Source: CAKZLS01 sp963771545
Lineage (GTDB): Bacteria; Pseudomonadota; Alphaproteobacteria; Rhodospirillales; Defluviicoccaceae
DNA: 64,000 bases
Assembly (NCBI GenBank): GCA_963771545.1
Contig: CAVYTX010000002.1
Span: 2,666,001 to 2,730,000, forward strand
Direction of reading: 5' to 3'
Below, piece by piece: positions 16,301 through 26,699 of the stretch (its first letter is position 1; each line of letters starts with the position of its first letter). The notes below the pieces were generated by a model, which worked only from the letters and a program-made list of their open reading frames with translations, made no database searches and was not told the DNA's origin. Position numbers and translations under genes: made by a program.

Positions 16301-17335
16301 TTATTTTGTAGCCGGTATGCCCTTGGTGGTCGAGTATTCGAAATGAAGCGCTTCGTTGGGATGGAGCAAGGGGTAGATGGCATGAGCGGCCGCGGCCGCC
16401 TCGGCGAAGCCGGTGAGAATCAGTTTGAGTTTTCCCGGATAGGTCACGATGTCGCCGATGGCGAAGATTCCCGGCCGATCCGTCGCGCACGTGCTGGGGT
16501 CAACGACGATATGGTGGCGATCCACGTTCAGTCCCCAATCGAGAACCGGGCCCAAATTCTGTGAAAGCCCAAAGAACGGCAGCAACGCGTCCGCGCGCAG
16601 ACGCCGGTGATTGCCGTCCAGGTCGCCGACCACCACCGTTCTCAGCTCTCCACCGACCCCTTCCAAGCCATGCAGCTGACAGGGAACCACCAGGTCGATC
16701 ACCCCGCCATTGGCCAGTTCTTGAAGTTTCCGGGCGCTATCGGGTGCCGCCCGGAACTTGGGCCGGCGATGGACGACAGCCACACTCGCCGCCAATTCCG
16801 CCAAGGACACGGCCCAGTCCACGGCCGAGTCGCCGCCGCCCGCGATCACCACGTGGCGCCCGCGATAATCCTCGCGGCGCGAAATGAAGTAGTGCACGCC
16901 ATGACCGGGAGGATGCCCCTCGTACTGCTCTATGCCCGCCAGCGGCGGCCGATTGGGACCAAATGCGCCCACCCCCGCGGCGATGATCACGGCCGCCGCG
17001 TCGATTCGGGTCCCGATGGAGGTTTCAAGCAGCCACCGGTTGCCATCCGAGAGTTCCAACCGCACAACCTGCTGCCCGAAATGATAAACCGGCTTGAACG
17101 GCTCGGCCTGTTGACGCAGCTTGTCGATGAGTTCCCCGGCCATGATCGTCGGATAGCCGGGAATATCGTAGATGGGTTTTTCGGGGTAAAGGGCGGTGCA
17201 CTGGCCTCCCGCCCCCGCCAAGGCGTCGATCACATTGCAGCACAAATTCACCATCCCGCATTCGAAAACGGCAAAAACTCCGACGGGCCCGGCGCCGATG
17301 ATGGCCACATCCGTTTTTTGCGGGTCCTCTGACAT
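16301..17335 (-). CDS. Ferredoxin/flavodoxin-NADP+ reductase, thioredoxin-reductase-like type
   Basis: FAD- and NADPH-binding enzyme of 344 residues that would move electrons between NADP(H) and ferredoxin. FAD fingerprint GAGPVGVFAVFECG at residues about 14-27, NADP fingerprint VIAGGGDSAVDWAVS in the middle, and the late FAD motif GIFAIGDIVTYPGKLKLI. The redox CxxC of true thioredoxin reductases is absent, and the C-terminal GFAEAAAAAHAIYP extension is typical of the TrxR-like FNR group. Start ATG 17335 has GGAG upstream. Divergent from tsaE. Confidence 0.88.
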   Translation of the reverse strand: MSEDPQKTDVAIIGAGPVGVFAVFECGMVNLCCNVIDALAGAGGQCTALYPEKPIYDIPGYPTIMAGELIDKLRQQAEPFKPVYHFGQQVVRLELSDGNRWLLETSIGTRIDAAAVIIAAGVGAFGPNRPPLAGIEQYEGHPPGHGVHYFISRREDYRGRHVVIAGGGDSAVDWAVSLAELAASVAVVHRRPKFRAAPDSARKLQELANGGVIDLVVPCQLHGLEGVGGELRTVVVGDLDGNHRRLRADALLPFFGLSQNLGPVLDWGLNVDRHHIVVDPSTCATDRPGIFAIGDIVTYPGKLKLILTGFAEAAAAAHAIYPLLHPNEALHFEYSTTKGIPATK

Positions 17336-17484
17336 GGAAACTCCGGATCGCAGGGTTGGTGTTCGCGCCCCCTCGGACCGGCTTAAAATGACCGTCCGGA
17401 GGCTCCGGCGCAAGTTTCACGCCATTGCCCGGGGATCGGCCACGGTCAATCGCGATTGTTGCAAAGCGATGAGATAGTCAAGTG

Positions 17485-17982
17485 ATGGAAAACGCGGACA
17501 AGGCGAATTTGAAGATCCACCGGGAGCTGCCCGATGAGGCATCGACCGAAGCGCTCGCCCGCCGCTTGGCCCCCATCGCTCGGCCCGGTGACGTGCTGGC
17601 GCTGTGGGGAGATTTGGGCGCGGGAAAAACCGTGTTCGCCCGCGCCTTTATCCGGACGCGCGGCGATGCGTTCGAAGACGTCCCCAGCCCCACCTTCACC
17701 CTGGTTCAGGTCTATGAACCCATGGACGGCTCGGACGGTCCCACGTATCACTTCGATCTGTTTCGCCTGAAATCGTTCGAGGAAACGTACGAGTTGGGTA
17801 TCGAAGAGGCGTTCAGCGCGGGAATCTCGCTGGTGGAGTGGCCGGACAGGCTGGGCCCCCTCCTGCCCGCCCGCCGTTTGGACATCAAACTGACTGAGGG
17901 TGCTACGCCTGATTCGCGCACGGCCGCTCTGGAAGGCCACGGCGAGTGGCGGGCGCGTCTCGCGGAGGCCGGTCTTGATTGA
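17485..17982 (+). CDS. tsaE: tRNA threonylcarbamoyladenosine biosynthesis ATPase TsaE
   Basis: ATPase of the TsaBDE complex that makes t6A37 in tRNAs. Walker A is WGDLGAGKTVFARA near residue 45. The family motif VPSPTFTLVQVYE follows, then YHFDLFRL and GISLVEWPDRLG. 165 residues, normal. First gene of a five-gene overlapping run (tsaE-amgK-murU-addB-addA). ATG 17485 is preferred over the GTG directly upstream. Confidence 0.93.
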   Translation: MENADKANLKIHRELPDEASTEALARRLAPIARPGDVLALWGDLGAGKTVFARAFIRTRGDAFEDVPSPTFTLVQVYEPMDGSDGPTYHFDLFRLKSFEETYELGIEEAFSAGISLVEWPDRLGPLLPARRLDIKLTEGATPDSRTAALEGHGEWRARLAEAGLD

Positions 17983-18991
17983 CCGACGGCGACGGATCGA
18001 AGCGTTCCTGGCCGCCGATGGCTGGTGCCTCGACCATGTCCAGCCATTGGCGGACGACGCATCCTTTCGCAGCTATCACAGGCTCCGGGACGGCGCGCGG
18101 CGGGCCGTTTTGATGGACGCCCCTCCCGAGCACGAAGACGTTCGCCCGTTCGTCCGCATTGACCGTCACTTGCTGGATTTGGGCCTGAGCGCGCCCCGCG
18201 TCCTCGCCGAGGACACCGAAGCCGGATTGCTGCTGCTCGAAGATCTCGGCGACGACACGTTCACCCGGCTGCTCGAAAAAGGCTCCGACGAGACGACATT
18301 GTATGCCTTGGCCGTCGACGTCCTCATTTATGTGCATCGGCTTCCGCCCTTAAACGCCCTTCCGGCCGGATTGCCGGCCTATGACAACGAACGCCTGCTG
18401 GACGAAACGCTCCTGCTCACCGACTGGTACCTGCCGGCGGTCCTCGGCGCCCCCCCATCCGAGGCCGTCCGCACCGCCTATATCGACGCGTGGAGTCAAA
18501 CGTTTCCGGCGGTTCACGCCCAGCCTCGGACTCTGGTTCTTCGGGATTTTCACGTGGACAACCTCATCCGCCTCCCGGACCGTCACGGTGTCGCCGCATG
18601 CGGCCTCTTGGATTTCCAAGACGCCGTCGCCGGCGCCTCCGCATACGATCTGATGTCGCTGCTGGAAGACGCGCGCCGCGATATCGCCCCGGATCTGAGG
18701 GCCGCGATGCTGAGCCGTTATTTCGACGGAATAGAGGATCTGGACCGGCCCGGCTTCGAAGCGGCTTTCGCCATTCTTGCCGCTCAGCGGCACGCCAAGG
18801 TCATCGGAATTTTCACCCGGCTCTGCCGGCGCGATGGAAAAGCCGGCTATCTGGCTCACATTCCCCGGGTTTGGCGGCTTTTGGAACGGGCGCTGCGCCA
18901 TCCGGCGCTGGCCAAGGTCTCGGCATGGTTCGAAACCAACATCCCTCGTGAATTTCGAAGCATTCCCGCCTGCCCGCCCGGCGCCGAATGA
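17975..18991 (+). CDS. amgK: N-acetylmuramate/N-acetylglucosamine anomeric kinase AmgK
   Basis: Aminoglycoside-phosphotransferase-fold kinase that phosphorylates recycled MurNAc at C1, bypassing de novo UDP-MurNAc synthesis. The catalytic loop is LVLRDFHVDNLI and the metal-binding motif GLLDFQDAVAG; 338 residues. The start appears to be TTG 17975, with GGAGG 6 nt upstream and 8 nt of overlap with tsaE; no ATG or GTG fits. It overlaps murU by ATGA, its partner in the same recycling route. Confidence 0.88.
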   Translation: MIDRRRRIEAFLAADGWCLDHVQPLADDASFRSYHRLRDGARRAVLMDAPPEHEDVRPFVRIDRHLLDLGLSAPRVLAEDTEAGLLLLEDLGDDTFTRLLEKGSDETTLYALAVDVLIYVHRLPPLNALPAGLPAYDNERLLDETLLLTDWYLPAVLGAPPSEAVRTAYIDAWSQTFPAVHAQPRTLVLRDFHVDNLIRLPDRHGVAACGLLDFQDAVAGASAYDLMSLLEDARRDIAPDLRAAMLSRYFDGIEDLDRPGFEAAFAILAAQRHAKVIGIFTRLCRRDGKAGYLAHIPRVWRLLERALRHPALAKVSAWFETNIPREFRSIPACPPGAE

Positions 18992-19731
18992 AAGCGCTTT
19001 CCAACGGCGCGATGCCCCGTCGCGGCATGATCCTCGCGGCCGGACTCGGTCTGCGGATGCGGCCCATCACCGAAACGCTGCCCAAACCGCTTATCCCGGT
19101 GGCGGGCCGCACCCTGCTCGACCGGGCCATCGATCATCTCGAAAAAGCCGGCGTCGAGGAGGTGGTCGTGAATGCGCATTATTTGGCCGGAATGATCGAG
19201 CGGCACGTCAGCCGTCGTCCCTCGCCCCGGATCGTGCTGTCGGTGGAAGAGGACCGGCTGGAGACCGGCGGCGGTGTCGTCAGGGCCCTCCCGCTGTTGG
19301 GCAACGATCCGTTTTTCGTCGTCAACGGCGACGCGCTGTGGATCGATGGCCCGCGTCCCACCCTCGACACCCTCGCCGACGCCTGGAACGATGACCGGAT
19401 GGACGGCATCCTGCTGCTGCACGCCACCGTCAGCGCCCATGGTTACGATGGCATGGGGGATTTCCTGCTGGCCCCCGACGGTCGGCTGACGCGGCGGCCC
19501 GAACGGACACTGGTGCCCTACATGTTCGCCGGCGTCCAGATCCTGCATCCGCGCCTGTTCGAAAACGTGCCCGACGGGCCGTTTTCCCTCAACGTTCTGT
19601 TCGATAAAGCCATCGGACAAGGCCGGCTGTTCGGCGTCGCTCACGAGGGATCGTGGTTCCATGTGGGCACCCCGGAGGACCTGGCCATCGCCGAGCGCAT
19701 CGTTCCCCAACACCGGCGGCCGGCGGCATGA
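18988..19731 (+). CDS. murU: N-acetylmuramate-1-phosphate uridylyltransferase MurU
   Basis: Nucleotidyltransferase that converts MurNAc-1-P to UDP-MurNAc after AmgK. The signature is MILAAGLGLRMRPITETLPK with Mg/nucleotide site FVVNGDALW, and SWFHVGTPEDL near the end, all typical of the family. 247 residues. Its ATG lies in the ATGA shared with amgK, and its own stop shares ATGA with addB. Some relatives act on mannose-1-P, but the amgK neighbour favours MurU. Confidence 0.88.
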   Translation: MKALSNGAMPRRGMILAAGLGLRMRPITETLPKPLIPVAGRTLLDRAIDHLEKAGVEEVVVNAHYLAGMIERHVSRRPSPRIVLSVEEDRLETGGGVVRALPLLGNDPFFVVNGDALWIDGPRPTLDTLADAWNDDRMDGILLLHATVSAHGYDGMGDFLLAPDGRLTRRPERTLVPYMFAGVQILHPRLFENVPDGPFSLNVLFDKAIGQGRLFGVAHEGSWFHVGTPEDLAIAERIVPQHRRPAA

Positions 19732-22676
19732 ACGTCTACACCATCCGTCCCGGCCTTCCCTTCGTCGACGCGCTCGTGGCCGGTATCGACGAGATCATCG
19801 GCGGCGATCCGTCCACCCTGGCGGCGGTCACGGTATTGCTGCCCACCCGCCGCGCCTGCCGGTCCCTGACGGACGCGTTTCTCCGCCGGAGCGGTGGCCG
19901 GCCGCTGTTGCTGCCGCGCATGATGCCGTTGGGCGACATCGACGAGGACGAACTGGCGCTCGACGGCTCCGACGGGTCGGCTCTCCTGGCCGACACCCAG
20001 ATCCCGCCCGCAATCTCTCCATTGCGACGACAGCTCCTGTTGATGCGTTTGATCCACGCCATGCACAAGGACGACGCCGTTTCGGCCGACCAGGCGGCCC
20101 GGCTGGCGGCGGAACTGGCGCGCCTGCTCGATCAGGTGCACACCGAACGGCTCGATTTCCGGCGCCTGCCGGACCTGGTTCCCGACCGGTTCGCCGAGCA
20201 CTGGGAAATCACCCTCAAGTTCCTCTCGATCCTTACCGAAACTTGGCCCCAGGTGCTGGGCGACGAGGGTTGCATCGACCCGGCCGAACGTCGCAATAAA
20301 CTGCTGGAAGCCCAGGCGCGGGCGTGGATGGAAACGCCGCCCGCGGATCCCGTCATCGCCGCCGGCTCCACGGGCAGCATGCCGGCCACCGCCGAACTTC
20401 TGGCGGTGGTCGCCCGGTTGCCGAAAGGCGCGTTGGTTCTGCCCGGGCTCGACACCGGCGCCGGCGACGACACCTGGAGCACCCTGAAACCCACCCACCC
20501 GCAATACGGCATGGCGCAACTGCTCAAACGCATGGACCTTGACCGGCGTGACGTTCGCCCATGGCCCGCCGCCGGGGTGACCGGAACACCGGAAGAGCGC
20601 GCGGTTCTGATCAATCGCGCGTTGCGGCCGTCGACGGCGGCTGCCGGCGGTGATGGCGAGCCTCCGTTGTCTCCCTCCCGCGCCCTCGCGGCGGTGACGC
20701 GCATCGATGCTCCCGGACCGGAGGAAGAAGCCCGAACCATCGCCCTGATCATGCGCGGTGTCTTGGAGCATCCCGAGAAAACGGCCGCCCTGGTCACGCC
20801 CGACCGGCCGCTTGCCCGCCGGGTGGCCCGCGAACTGGAGCGCTGGAACGTGGCGGTGGACGATTCGGCCGGCCGGCCGCTGGCGGAAACCCCGCCCGGG
20901 GCGTTCCTGCGGCTGACCGCGCGGATGGTGGCGGAGAACTGCGCGCCGGTGGGCCTGCTGGCCGTCCTCAAGCACCCGCTGGCATCCATTGGGCTGTCTC
21001 CCCCGGTGTTTCGGGCCCGCGTCCGCCACCTGGAGCGCAAGATCCTCCGCGGTCCCCGGCCCGCGCCAGGAATCGCCGGCCTCGCGGCGGCGGTTAAGGC
21101 CGAGGGCGGGGACGCGGACCTGGAAGATGTCCTGGCGAGACTGGCGGGCGCGGTGGAACCGTTCGCCGCCGTCCTCGATGCCGGCGCGGCGATCATCCGC
21201 GATCTTCTTCGATCGCACGTCGATATGGCCGAACGCCTGGCCGCCAGCCACGACGCGTCGGGCGCCGAACGCTTGTGGGCGGGCGAGGCCGGCGAGGCCG
21301 CCGCCGGTTTCGTCGCCGAATTCAACGAAGCGGCCGACGGCTTCGATCCGTTGGCGAGCGAAGCCTATCCGGCGCTTCTCGACGTGCTGCTCACCGGACG
21401 GGTGGTCAGACCGCGATATGGCCGTCACCCCCGCGTCGCCATTCTGGGGCCGTTGGAGGCGCGTCTGCGGCAGACCGACGTGATGATCCTCGGGTCCCTG
21501 AACGAGGAGACCTGGCCGCCCAAGGCCCATGCCAGCCCGTGGATGAGCCGGCCGATGATGCGGGAGCTCGGCCTGCCGCTGCCGGAGCGGCGCATCGGGC
21601 TTTCCGCCCACGACTTCGCCCAGGCGTTCTCGGCGCCGGAGGTCTGGCTCACCCGCTCGCGACGGATGGCCGGGAGCCCCACGGTTCCCTGCCGCTGGCT
21701 GCTGCGGCTGGAAAACGTTATCCAAATGGCCAACGGACCCGAAACCTTGGGAAATCCCGGGCAGTGGCTCCAGTGGCAGGGGAGTCTCGACACTCCGGAC
21801 CGCGTGACCCCCATCGACCCGCCGGAACCCAGACCCCCGGTGGCGGCGCGGCCGCGCAAGCTGTCGGTGACCCAGGTGGAAACCTGGATGCGCGACCCCT
21901 ACGCCATCTACGCGAGGCACGTTCTGAAATTGCTGGCCCTCGATCCCATCGATGCCGACCCCACCACCGCCGATTACGGCGCCAGCATCCACAAGGCCCT
22001 CGATCACTTCGTGGCGGCGCATCCCGGGCCGCTCCCGGGGAGCGCCATCGATTTACTGCTTGAGGCCGGCCGCCAGGCTTTTGGCGGGCTATTGGACCAA
22101 CCGGCCATTCGAGCGTTCTGGTGGCCGAGGTTCGAGCGCATCGCCCGCTGGTTCGTGGAGATGGAGCGGGAACGGCGGCTAATGGTCCAGGCCAGCGCCA
22201 CCGAGGTCCGGGGCGGAATGATCCTCGATGCTCCGGGGGGGCCCTTCGAGATCACCGCCATCGCCGACCGGATCGATATTCTGGCCGACGGATCGCTCGC
22301 CGTCATCGATTACAAGACCGGCGCGCCTCCGACGGAAAAAGAAGTCAAGGCCGGTTTCGCGCCCCAACTTCCCCTGGAAGCGGCCATCGCCGAGACCGGG
22401 GGATTTGGCGGCATTCCCGCGAAGGCCGTGTCCAGCCTCGCCTACTGGCGCCTGCACGGCGGCGAACCGGCGGGGAAGACAATCGAGCTCCAGGCCGACC
22501 CGCGCGCGCTGGCGACCGACGCCGTCGAGGGCTTGCGCAACCTGGTGGCCAGGTTCGATCTCGAAGACACGCCGTATCGTTCGCGCCCGTCGCCATCCGC
22601 CGCCCCCCGGTTCAGCGACTACGAACATCTCGCCCGCGTCAAGGAATGGTCGGCGGGCGGAGACGAAGAGGAGTGA
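19728..22676 (+). CDS. addB: Double-strand break repair protein AddB
   Basis: Nuclease/inactivated-helicase subunit of the AddAB complex that resects double-strand breaks and reads Chi-like sites. 982 residues, alphaproteobacterial type. The N-terminal helicase-like part begins VTVLLPTRRACRSL. The C-terminal PD-(D/E)XK nuclease carries LAVIDYKTGAPPT at about residue 860, preceded by DYGASIHKALDHF. Start ATG 19728 overlaps the murU stop. It lies directly upstream of addA, as in rhizobia and Rhodospirillales. Confidence 0.93.
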   Translation: MNVYTIRPGLPFVDALVAGIDEIIGGDPSTLAAVTVLLPTRRACRSLTDAFLRRSGGRPLLLPRMMPLGDIDEDELALDGSDGSALLADTQIPPAISPLRRQLLLMRLIHAMHKDDAVSADQAARLAAELARLLDQVHTERLDFRRLPDLVPDRFAEHWEITLKFLSILTETWPQVLGDEGCIDPAERRNKLLEAQARAWMETPPADPVIAAGSTGSMPATAELLAVVARLPKGALVLPGLDTGAGDDTWSTLKPTHPQYGMAQLLKRMDLDRRDVRPWPAAGVTGTPEERAVLINRALRPSTAAAGGDGEPPLSPSRALAAVTRIDAPGPEEEARTIALIMRGVLEHPEKTAALVTPDRPLARRVARELERWNVAVDDSAGRPLAETPPGAFLRLTARMVAENCAPVGLLAVLKHPLASIGLSPPVFRARVRHLERKILRGPRPAPGIAGLAAAVKAEGGDADLEDVLARLAGAVEPFAAVLDAGAAIIRDLLRSHVDMAERLAASHDASGAERLWAGEAGEAAAGFVAEFNEAADGFDPLASEAYPALLDVLLTGRVVRPRYGRHPRVAILGPLEARLRQTDVMILGSLNEETWPPKAHASPWMSRPMMRELGLPLPERRIGLSAHDFAQAFSAPEVWLTRSRRMAGSPTVPCRWLLRLENVIQMANGPETLGNPGQWLQWQGSLDTPDRVTPIDPPEPRPPVAARPRKLSVTQVETWMRDPYAIYARHVLKLLALDPIDADPTTADYGASIHKALDHFVAAHPGPLPGSAIDLLLEAGRQAFGGLLDQPAIRAFWWPRFERIARWFVEMERERRLMVQASATEVRGGMILDAPGGPFEITAIADRIDILADGSLAVIDYKTGAPPTEKEVKAGFAPQLPLEAAIAETGGFGGIPAKAVSSLAYWRLHGGEPAGKTIELQADPRALATDAVEGLRNLVARFDLEDTPYRSRPSPSAAPRFSDYEHLARVKEWSAGGDEEE

Positions 22677-22678
22677 CC

Positions 22679-25600
22679 GTGCTCGAAGCCGCGAACTTGG
22701 ACCCCAATGTGGCACAGCGGGGCGCATCCGATCCCGGGGCCTCGGTGTGGGTCATGGCGTCCGCGGGCACCGGCAAGACCAAGGTGCTGACCGACCGTGT
22801 TCTCAGCCTGATGCTGACGGGCACGCGCCCCGAACGCATCCTGTGTCTGACCTACACCAAGGCGGCCACGGCGGAAATGAACACCCGCATCGCCAAGCAA
22901 CTCGGGGCGTGGGCCGCTCTCCCCGACGCCGATTTGGACACGGACCTGTTGCGGCTTCTAGGCCGCCGGGCGGACGACATCGAACGCAACCGCGCCCGCC
23001 AGTTGTTCGCGCGGGTGCTGGACACGCCCGGCGGCATGAATATTCAGACCATTCATGCGTTCTGCCAGTCTCTGCTCGGCCGGTTCCCGTTGGAGGCCGG
23101 CGTGGCTTCCCACTTTTCGGTCATGGACGAGTCCGATGCCCGGGAACTTCTGACCAACGCCCGCGAGCACGTCCTGATCCAGGCGCGGAAGGACCCGGGT
23201 TTGCTGGCGGGTGCGTTGTCGGAGGTCACCCGCCATCTCCACGAAACCGGGTTTTCCGACCTGATGGCGGCGCTCGCCGGCGAACGCGGCCGCCTCGGCC
23301 GTTTGATCGACCGGTACGGCTCGATGGAGGGCGTGATCGCCGCCGTCCGGGATCTGCTTGGCGTCGGTAATGATGAAACACCGGAGACGGTGATCGCCGG
23401 CGCCTGCGTCGATGACGCGTTCGACGCCTTGGGACTGCGGCAAACCCTGTCGGCGCTGAGCGAAGGTTCGGACAAGGACCGCGACAGAGGAATGAAGATC
23501 GGGGACTGGTTGGCGGCCAACTCCGCCGTTCGGCAAACGAGCTTCGATCCTTACACGTGCGCGTTTCTGACGACGGCAGCCTCGCCAACGGTACTCAAGA
23601 AATTGATCACCAAAAAGGCCGGCGTTCTTGTGCCGGGCGCCGACGAGGCCCTGCGAAGCGAAGCCGAGCGGCTTCTGGCGGTGGTCATGAAATGCCGGGC
23701 GGCGGCCACCGCGCAAGCCACCGCCGCTCTCCTGATTCTGGGCAAGGCCTTGCTCGACGCCTATGGGCGGCTCAAGGCCGCCAGGGCCCTGCTCGATTAC
23801 GACGATCTGATCCATTACGTAGCCCGCCTGCTGGAACGGGAAGGAAACACGTCGTGGGTTCTGTTCAAGCTCGATGGCGGCATCGATCACGTGCTTATCG
23901 ACGAAGCCCAGGACACCAGCCCGGAACAATGGCGCATCGTGCGCGCGCTCACGTCCGAGTTCTTCGCCGGCGCGGGCGCCCGGGAGGGCGTTCGAACGAT
24001 CTTCGCCGTCGGCGACGTGAAGCAATCCATTTACAGCTTCCAAGGGGCCGCTCCCGAACAGTTCGTGGCCAACCAGGACATGTTCGGCGGGCAGGTCAGA
24101 CAGGCCCACGAGATCTGGCGGCCCATCGACCTGACCGTCTCGTTCCGGTCCACCCGTGCCGTTCTGCAAGCGGTGGACGCGGTTTTCTCGATGCCCGGCG
24201 CCGCGGACGGCTTGGCGCTGGACGGTCAGCCCATCCAGCATCAGGCATGGCGCAAGCAGCAGGGCGGCGCGGTCGAATTGTGGCCGCCCGTGATCCCCCT
24301 CGAAACCGACGCGCCGGCGCCCTGGAAGCCGCCCGTCGAGCGAATACGGGGAGATTCCCCTCAGGCTCGGCTCGCCCAACTGATCGCGCGGCGGATCAAC
24401 CTCATGGTGGGAGGCTCGGAAATTCTCGAATCCAGGGGCCGGCCCATCGCCGCCGGAGACATCTTGGTGCTTGTCCGCCGGCGCACCGCCTTTGTCGAGG
24501 AGCTGGTGCGGGCGTTGAAGCTGCTGCGGGTGCCGGTGACCGGCGTGGACCGCATGGTGCTCACGGATCAGATCGCGGTCATGGATCTGATCGCCGTGGG
24601 GCGTTTTGTCCTGCTGCCCACGGACAATGTGACCCTGGCCACGGTCCTGAAGAGCCCGTTGATCGGCCTCGACGAAGACCAACTGTTCCGGCTGGCCTAC
24701 AACCGTAACGGCAGCCTTTGGGATTCGCTTCGGTCCCGCGCCGCGAATGCGCCCGAATTCGGCGACGCCTACCACCGGCTTTCCCAATTCCTGGCGCTCG
24801 CCGACACCATGCCGCCGTTCGAGTTCTACGCAAAGCTGCTCGGCCCCCTCCGCGGCCGGCAAAAGCTTTTCTCCCGGCTGGGACGGGAGGCCGAGGATCC
24901 CATCGCCGAGTTCCTCGACCTCGCCCTGGATTTCGAGCGCTCTCACCCTCCGTCGCTGGAGGGCTTTCTGCATTGGCTCGAGGCCGGGAAGGTGGAAATC
25001 AAGCGCGACTTGGAACAGACGGCGCGCAACGCCGTTCGGGTCATGACCGTGCACGGCGCCAAGGGATTGCAGGCGCCCATCGTGTTTCTGCCGGACACCA
25101 TGGGGGCCCCCACCAAGGGGCCCAAGTTCCTGTGGGCCGGACAAACCGGCGACGACGAGGGTCTGTTGCTTTGGCCCCCATCGCGCACGTTCTGCGAATC
25201 CGTGGCGGACAGCGAGCGGGACCGCGTGAAACTGCAGGATCGGCGGGAATACCGCCGGTTGCTCTACGTGGCGATGACCCGGGCCGAGGACCGGCTCATC
25301 GTTTGCGGCTGGAAGGGCAAGAACAAGGAGCCGGACGACTGCTGGTATCATCTCATTAAAAACGGCCTCGAAGCGGTTTCCGAGGACAACTTGGAGAGTA
25401 TCGAAGATTCCTTTCTCGCCGGCGCACCCGAGATCGGCGACGCACGGGTTCTCCGCCTCACCTGTCCGCAGGAAGTCGCGGGGGAGAAAACCGAACCCCC
25501 GCCCGAGGTCGAGCCCGCGCCGCTGCCATCCTGGGCACAATCACCGCCGGCGGCCGAACCCGATCCACCGCGACCCCTGGCGCCGTCGAGACCCGAGGAG

Positions 25601-26137
25601 GACGAGCCGGCCGTCCGCTCTCCCGTGGGGCCGGACGATGGCCAACGGTTCAAGCGCGGCCGGTTGATCCATCGGCTCCTTCAGAGCTTGCCCGAAGTGG
25701 CCCCGGATCGCCGTGCGTCGACCGCAAGTTCCTGGCTGGCCCGACCGGCGCATGGGTTGAGCCCCGAAGCGCGCGACGAAATCGTGGCCGAGGTGCTGGG
25801 CGTGCTCGAACATCCCGAGCACGCGCGCCTGTTCGGGCCGGGGAGCCGCGCGGAGGTTCCGCTCACCGGGCTGGTCGACGGTCGAGTGATTTCGGGACAA
25901 GTGGATCGCCTCCTGATTTCGTCCGAGTCCGTCACGGTTCTGGATTACAAAACCAACCGGCCGGTGCCCGGCGATCCGTCCGCCGTGCCCACTATTTATC
26001 TCGGGCAGATGGCCGCGTACCGGGCGGTCCTGCGGTTGATTTATCCTGATCTGCCCGTGCGTTGCGTGCTGTTGTGGACGGATGGTCCGCGCCTGATGAC
26101 CCTCGAAGACGCCCTTCTCGATGGGCACACGCCTTGA
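22679..26137 (+). CDS. addA: Double-strand break repair helicase AddA
   Basis: UvrD-like 3'-5' helicase plus nuclease subunit of AddAB, 1152 residues. Walker A VMASAGTGKTKVLTDR at residues about 22-37, Walker B LIDEAQDTSPEQW near 407, motif V VMTVHGAKGLQ near 785, motif VI YVAMTRAEDRLIVCG, and C-terminal nuclease motif VLDYKTNRPVP near 1085. A Pro/Glu-rich linker separates the helicase from the nuclease domain. Start GTG 22679 is preferred because GAGGAG lies 5 nt upstream; a GTG at 22673 overlapping the addB stop is also in frame. Confidence 0.93.
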   Translation: MLEAANLDPNVAQRGASDPGASVWVMASAGTGKTKVLTDRVLSLMLTGTRPERILCLTYTKAATAEMNTRIAKQLGAWAALPDADLDTDLLRLLGRRADDIERNRARQLFARVLDTPGGMNIQTIHAFCQSLLGRFPLEAGVASHFSVMDESDARELLTNAREHVLIQARKDPGLLAGALSEVTRHLHETGFSDLMAALAGERGRLGRLIDRYGSMEGVIAAVRDLLGVGNDETPETVIAGACVDDAFDALGLRQTLSALSEGSDKDRDRGMKIGDWLAANSAVRQTSFDPYTCAFLTTAASPTVLKKLITKKAGVLVPGADEALRSEAERLLAVVMKCRAAATAQATAALLILGKALLDAYGRLKAARALLDYDDLIHYVARLLEREGNTSWVLFKLDGGIDHVLIDEAQDTSPEQWRIVRALTSEFFAGAGAREGVRTIFAVGDVKQSIYSFQGAAPEQFVANQDMFGGQVRQAHEIWRPIDLTVSFRSTRAVLQAVDAVFSMPGAADGLALDGQPIQHQAWRKQQGGAVELWPPVIPLETDAPAPWKPPVERIRGDSPQARLAQLIARRINLMVGGSEILESRGRPIAAGDILVLVRRRTAFVEELVRALKLLRVPVTGVDRMVLTDQIAVMDLIAVGRFVLLPTDNVTLATVLKSPLIGLDEDQLFRLAYNRNGSLWDSLRSRAANAPEFGDAYHRLSQFLALADTMPPFEFYAKLLGPLRGRQKLFSRLGREAEDPIAEFLDLALDFERSHPPSLEGFLHWLEAGKVEIKRDLEQTARNAVRVMTVHGAKGLQAPIVFLPDTMGAPTKGPKFLWAGQTGDDEGLLLWPPSRTFCESVADSERDRVKLQDRREYRRLLYVAMTRAEDRLIVCGWKGKNKEPDDCWYHLIKNGLEAVSEDNLESIEDSFLAGAPEIGDARVLRLTCPQEVAGEKTEPPPEVEPAPLPSWAQSPPAAEPDPPRPLAPSRPEEDEPAVRSPVGPDDGQRFKRGRLIHRLLQSLPEVAPDRRASTASSWLARPAHGLSPEARDEIVAEVLGVLEHPEHARLFGPGSRAEVPLTGLVDGRVISGQVDRLLISSESVTVLDYKTNRPVPGDPSAVPTIYLGQMAAYRAVLRLIYPDLPVRCVLLWTDGPRLMTLEDALLDGHTP

Positions 26138-26226
26138 CCACGCCACAACCGGCCCATAGATTTAGCTCAACACAACAGGATATGATTTCCTGCCGCTTCC
26201 GTTAACTTACTGACAGGAATAATTAA

Positions 26227-26544
26227 ATGGCAAAACCAGTCACGGACGAGTCGTTCAACGCCGACGTCTTGAAGGCTGACAAACCGGTGCTCGTCGACTT
26301 TTGGGCGGAATGGTGCGGCCCTTGCAAGCAGATCGCGCCGGCGCTCGAGGCTCTCTCCGCGGAACGGGGCGAGAAGGTGACCGTTGCGAAGCTGAACATC
26401 GATGAGAACCCGATGACGCCCTCAAAGTACGGCGTGCGCGGAATTCCGACGCTGATGTTGTTCAAGGACGGCCAGGTCGCGGCCACCAGGATCGGCGCCC
26501 TGCCCAAGGGCAAGCTGTTCGAATGGGTCGATTCGGTTTTGTAA
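26227..26544 (+). CDS. trxA: Thioredoxin 1
   Basis: Small cytosolic disulfide reductase of 105 residues with the active site WAEWCGPCKQIAP, cis-Pro in RGIPTLMLF and the conserved core LVDFWAEW. Start ATG 26227 with AGGA upstream. It follows addA by 89 bp, where an AT-rich stretch could hold a separate promoter. An addA-trxA linkage is usual in Alphaproteobacteria. Confidence 0.95.
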   Translation: MAKPVTDESFNADVLKADKPVLVDFWAEWCGPCKQIAPALEALSAERGEKVTVAKLNIDENPMTPSKYGVRGIPTLMLFKDGQVAATRIGALPKGKLFEWVDSVL

Positions 26545-26699
26545 CGGCGGACCCAAGCCGGTAACCCTGGGCCAACCACCGGTCGTTCCGGACATTGGCG
26601 CGTCCACGTTTCCCAAAATCCAAGCGATTAAAAATCGGCCGCGGTCATGGCGCGCCGGGGTGTTTGTCATCCCGCCGCTCCGCGCCGTGGAGAGACAGC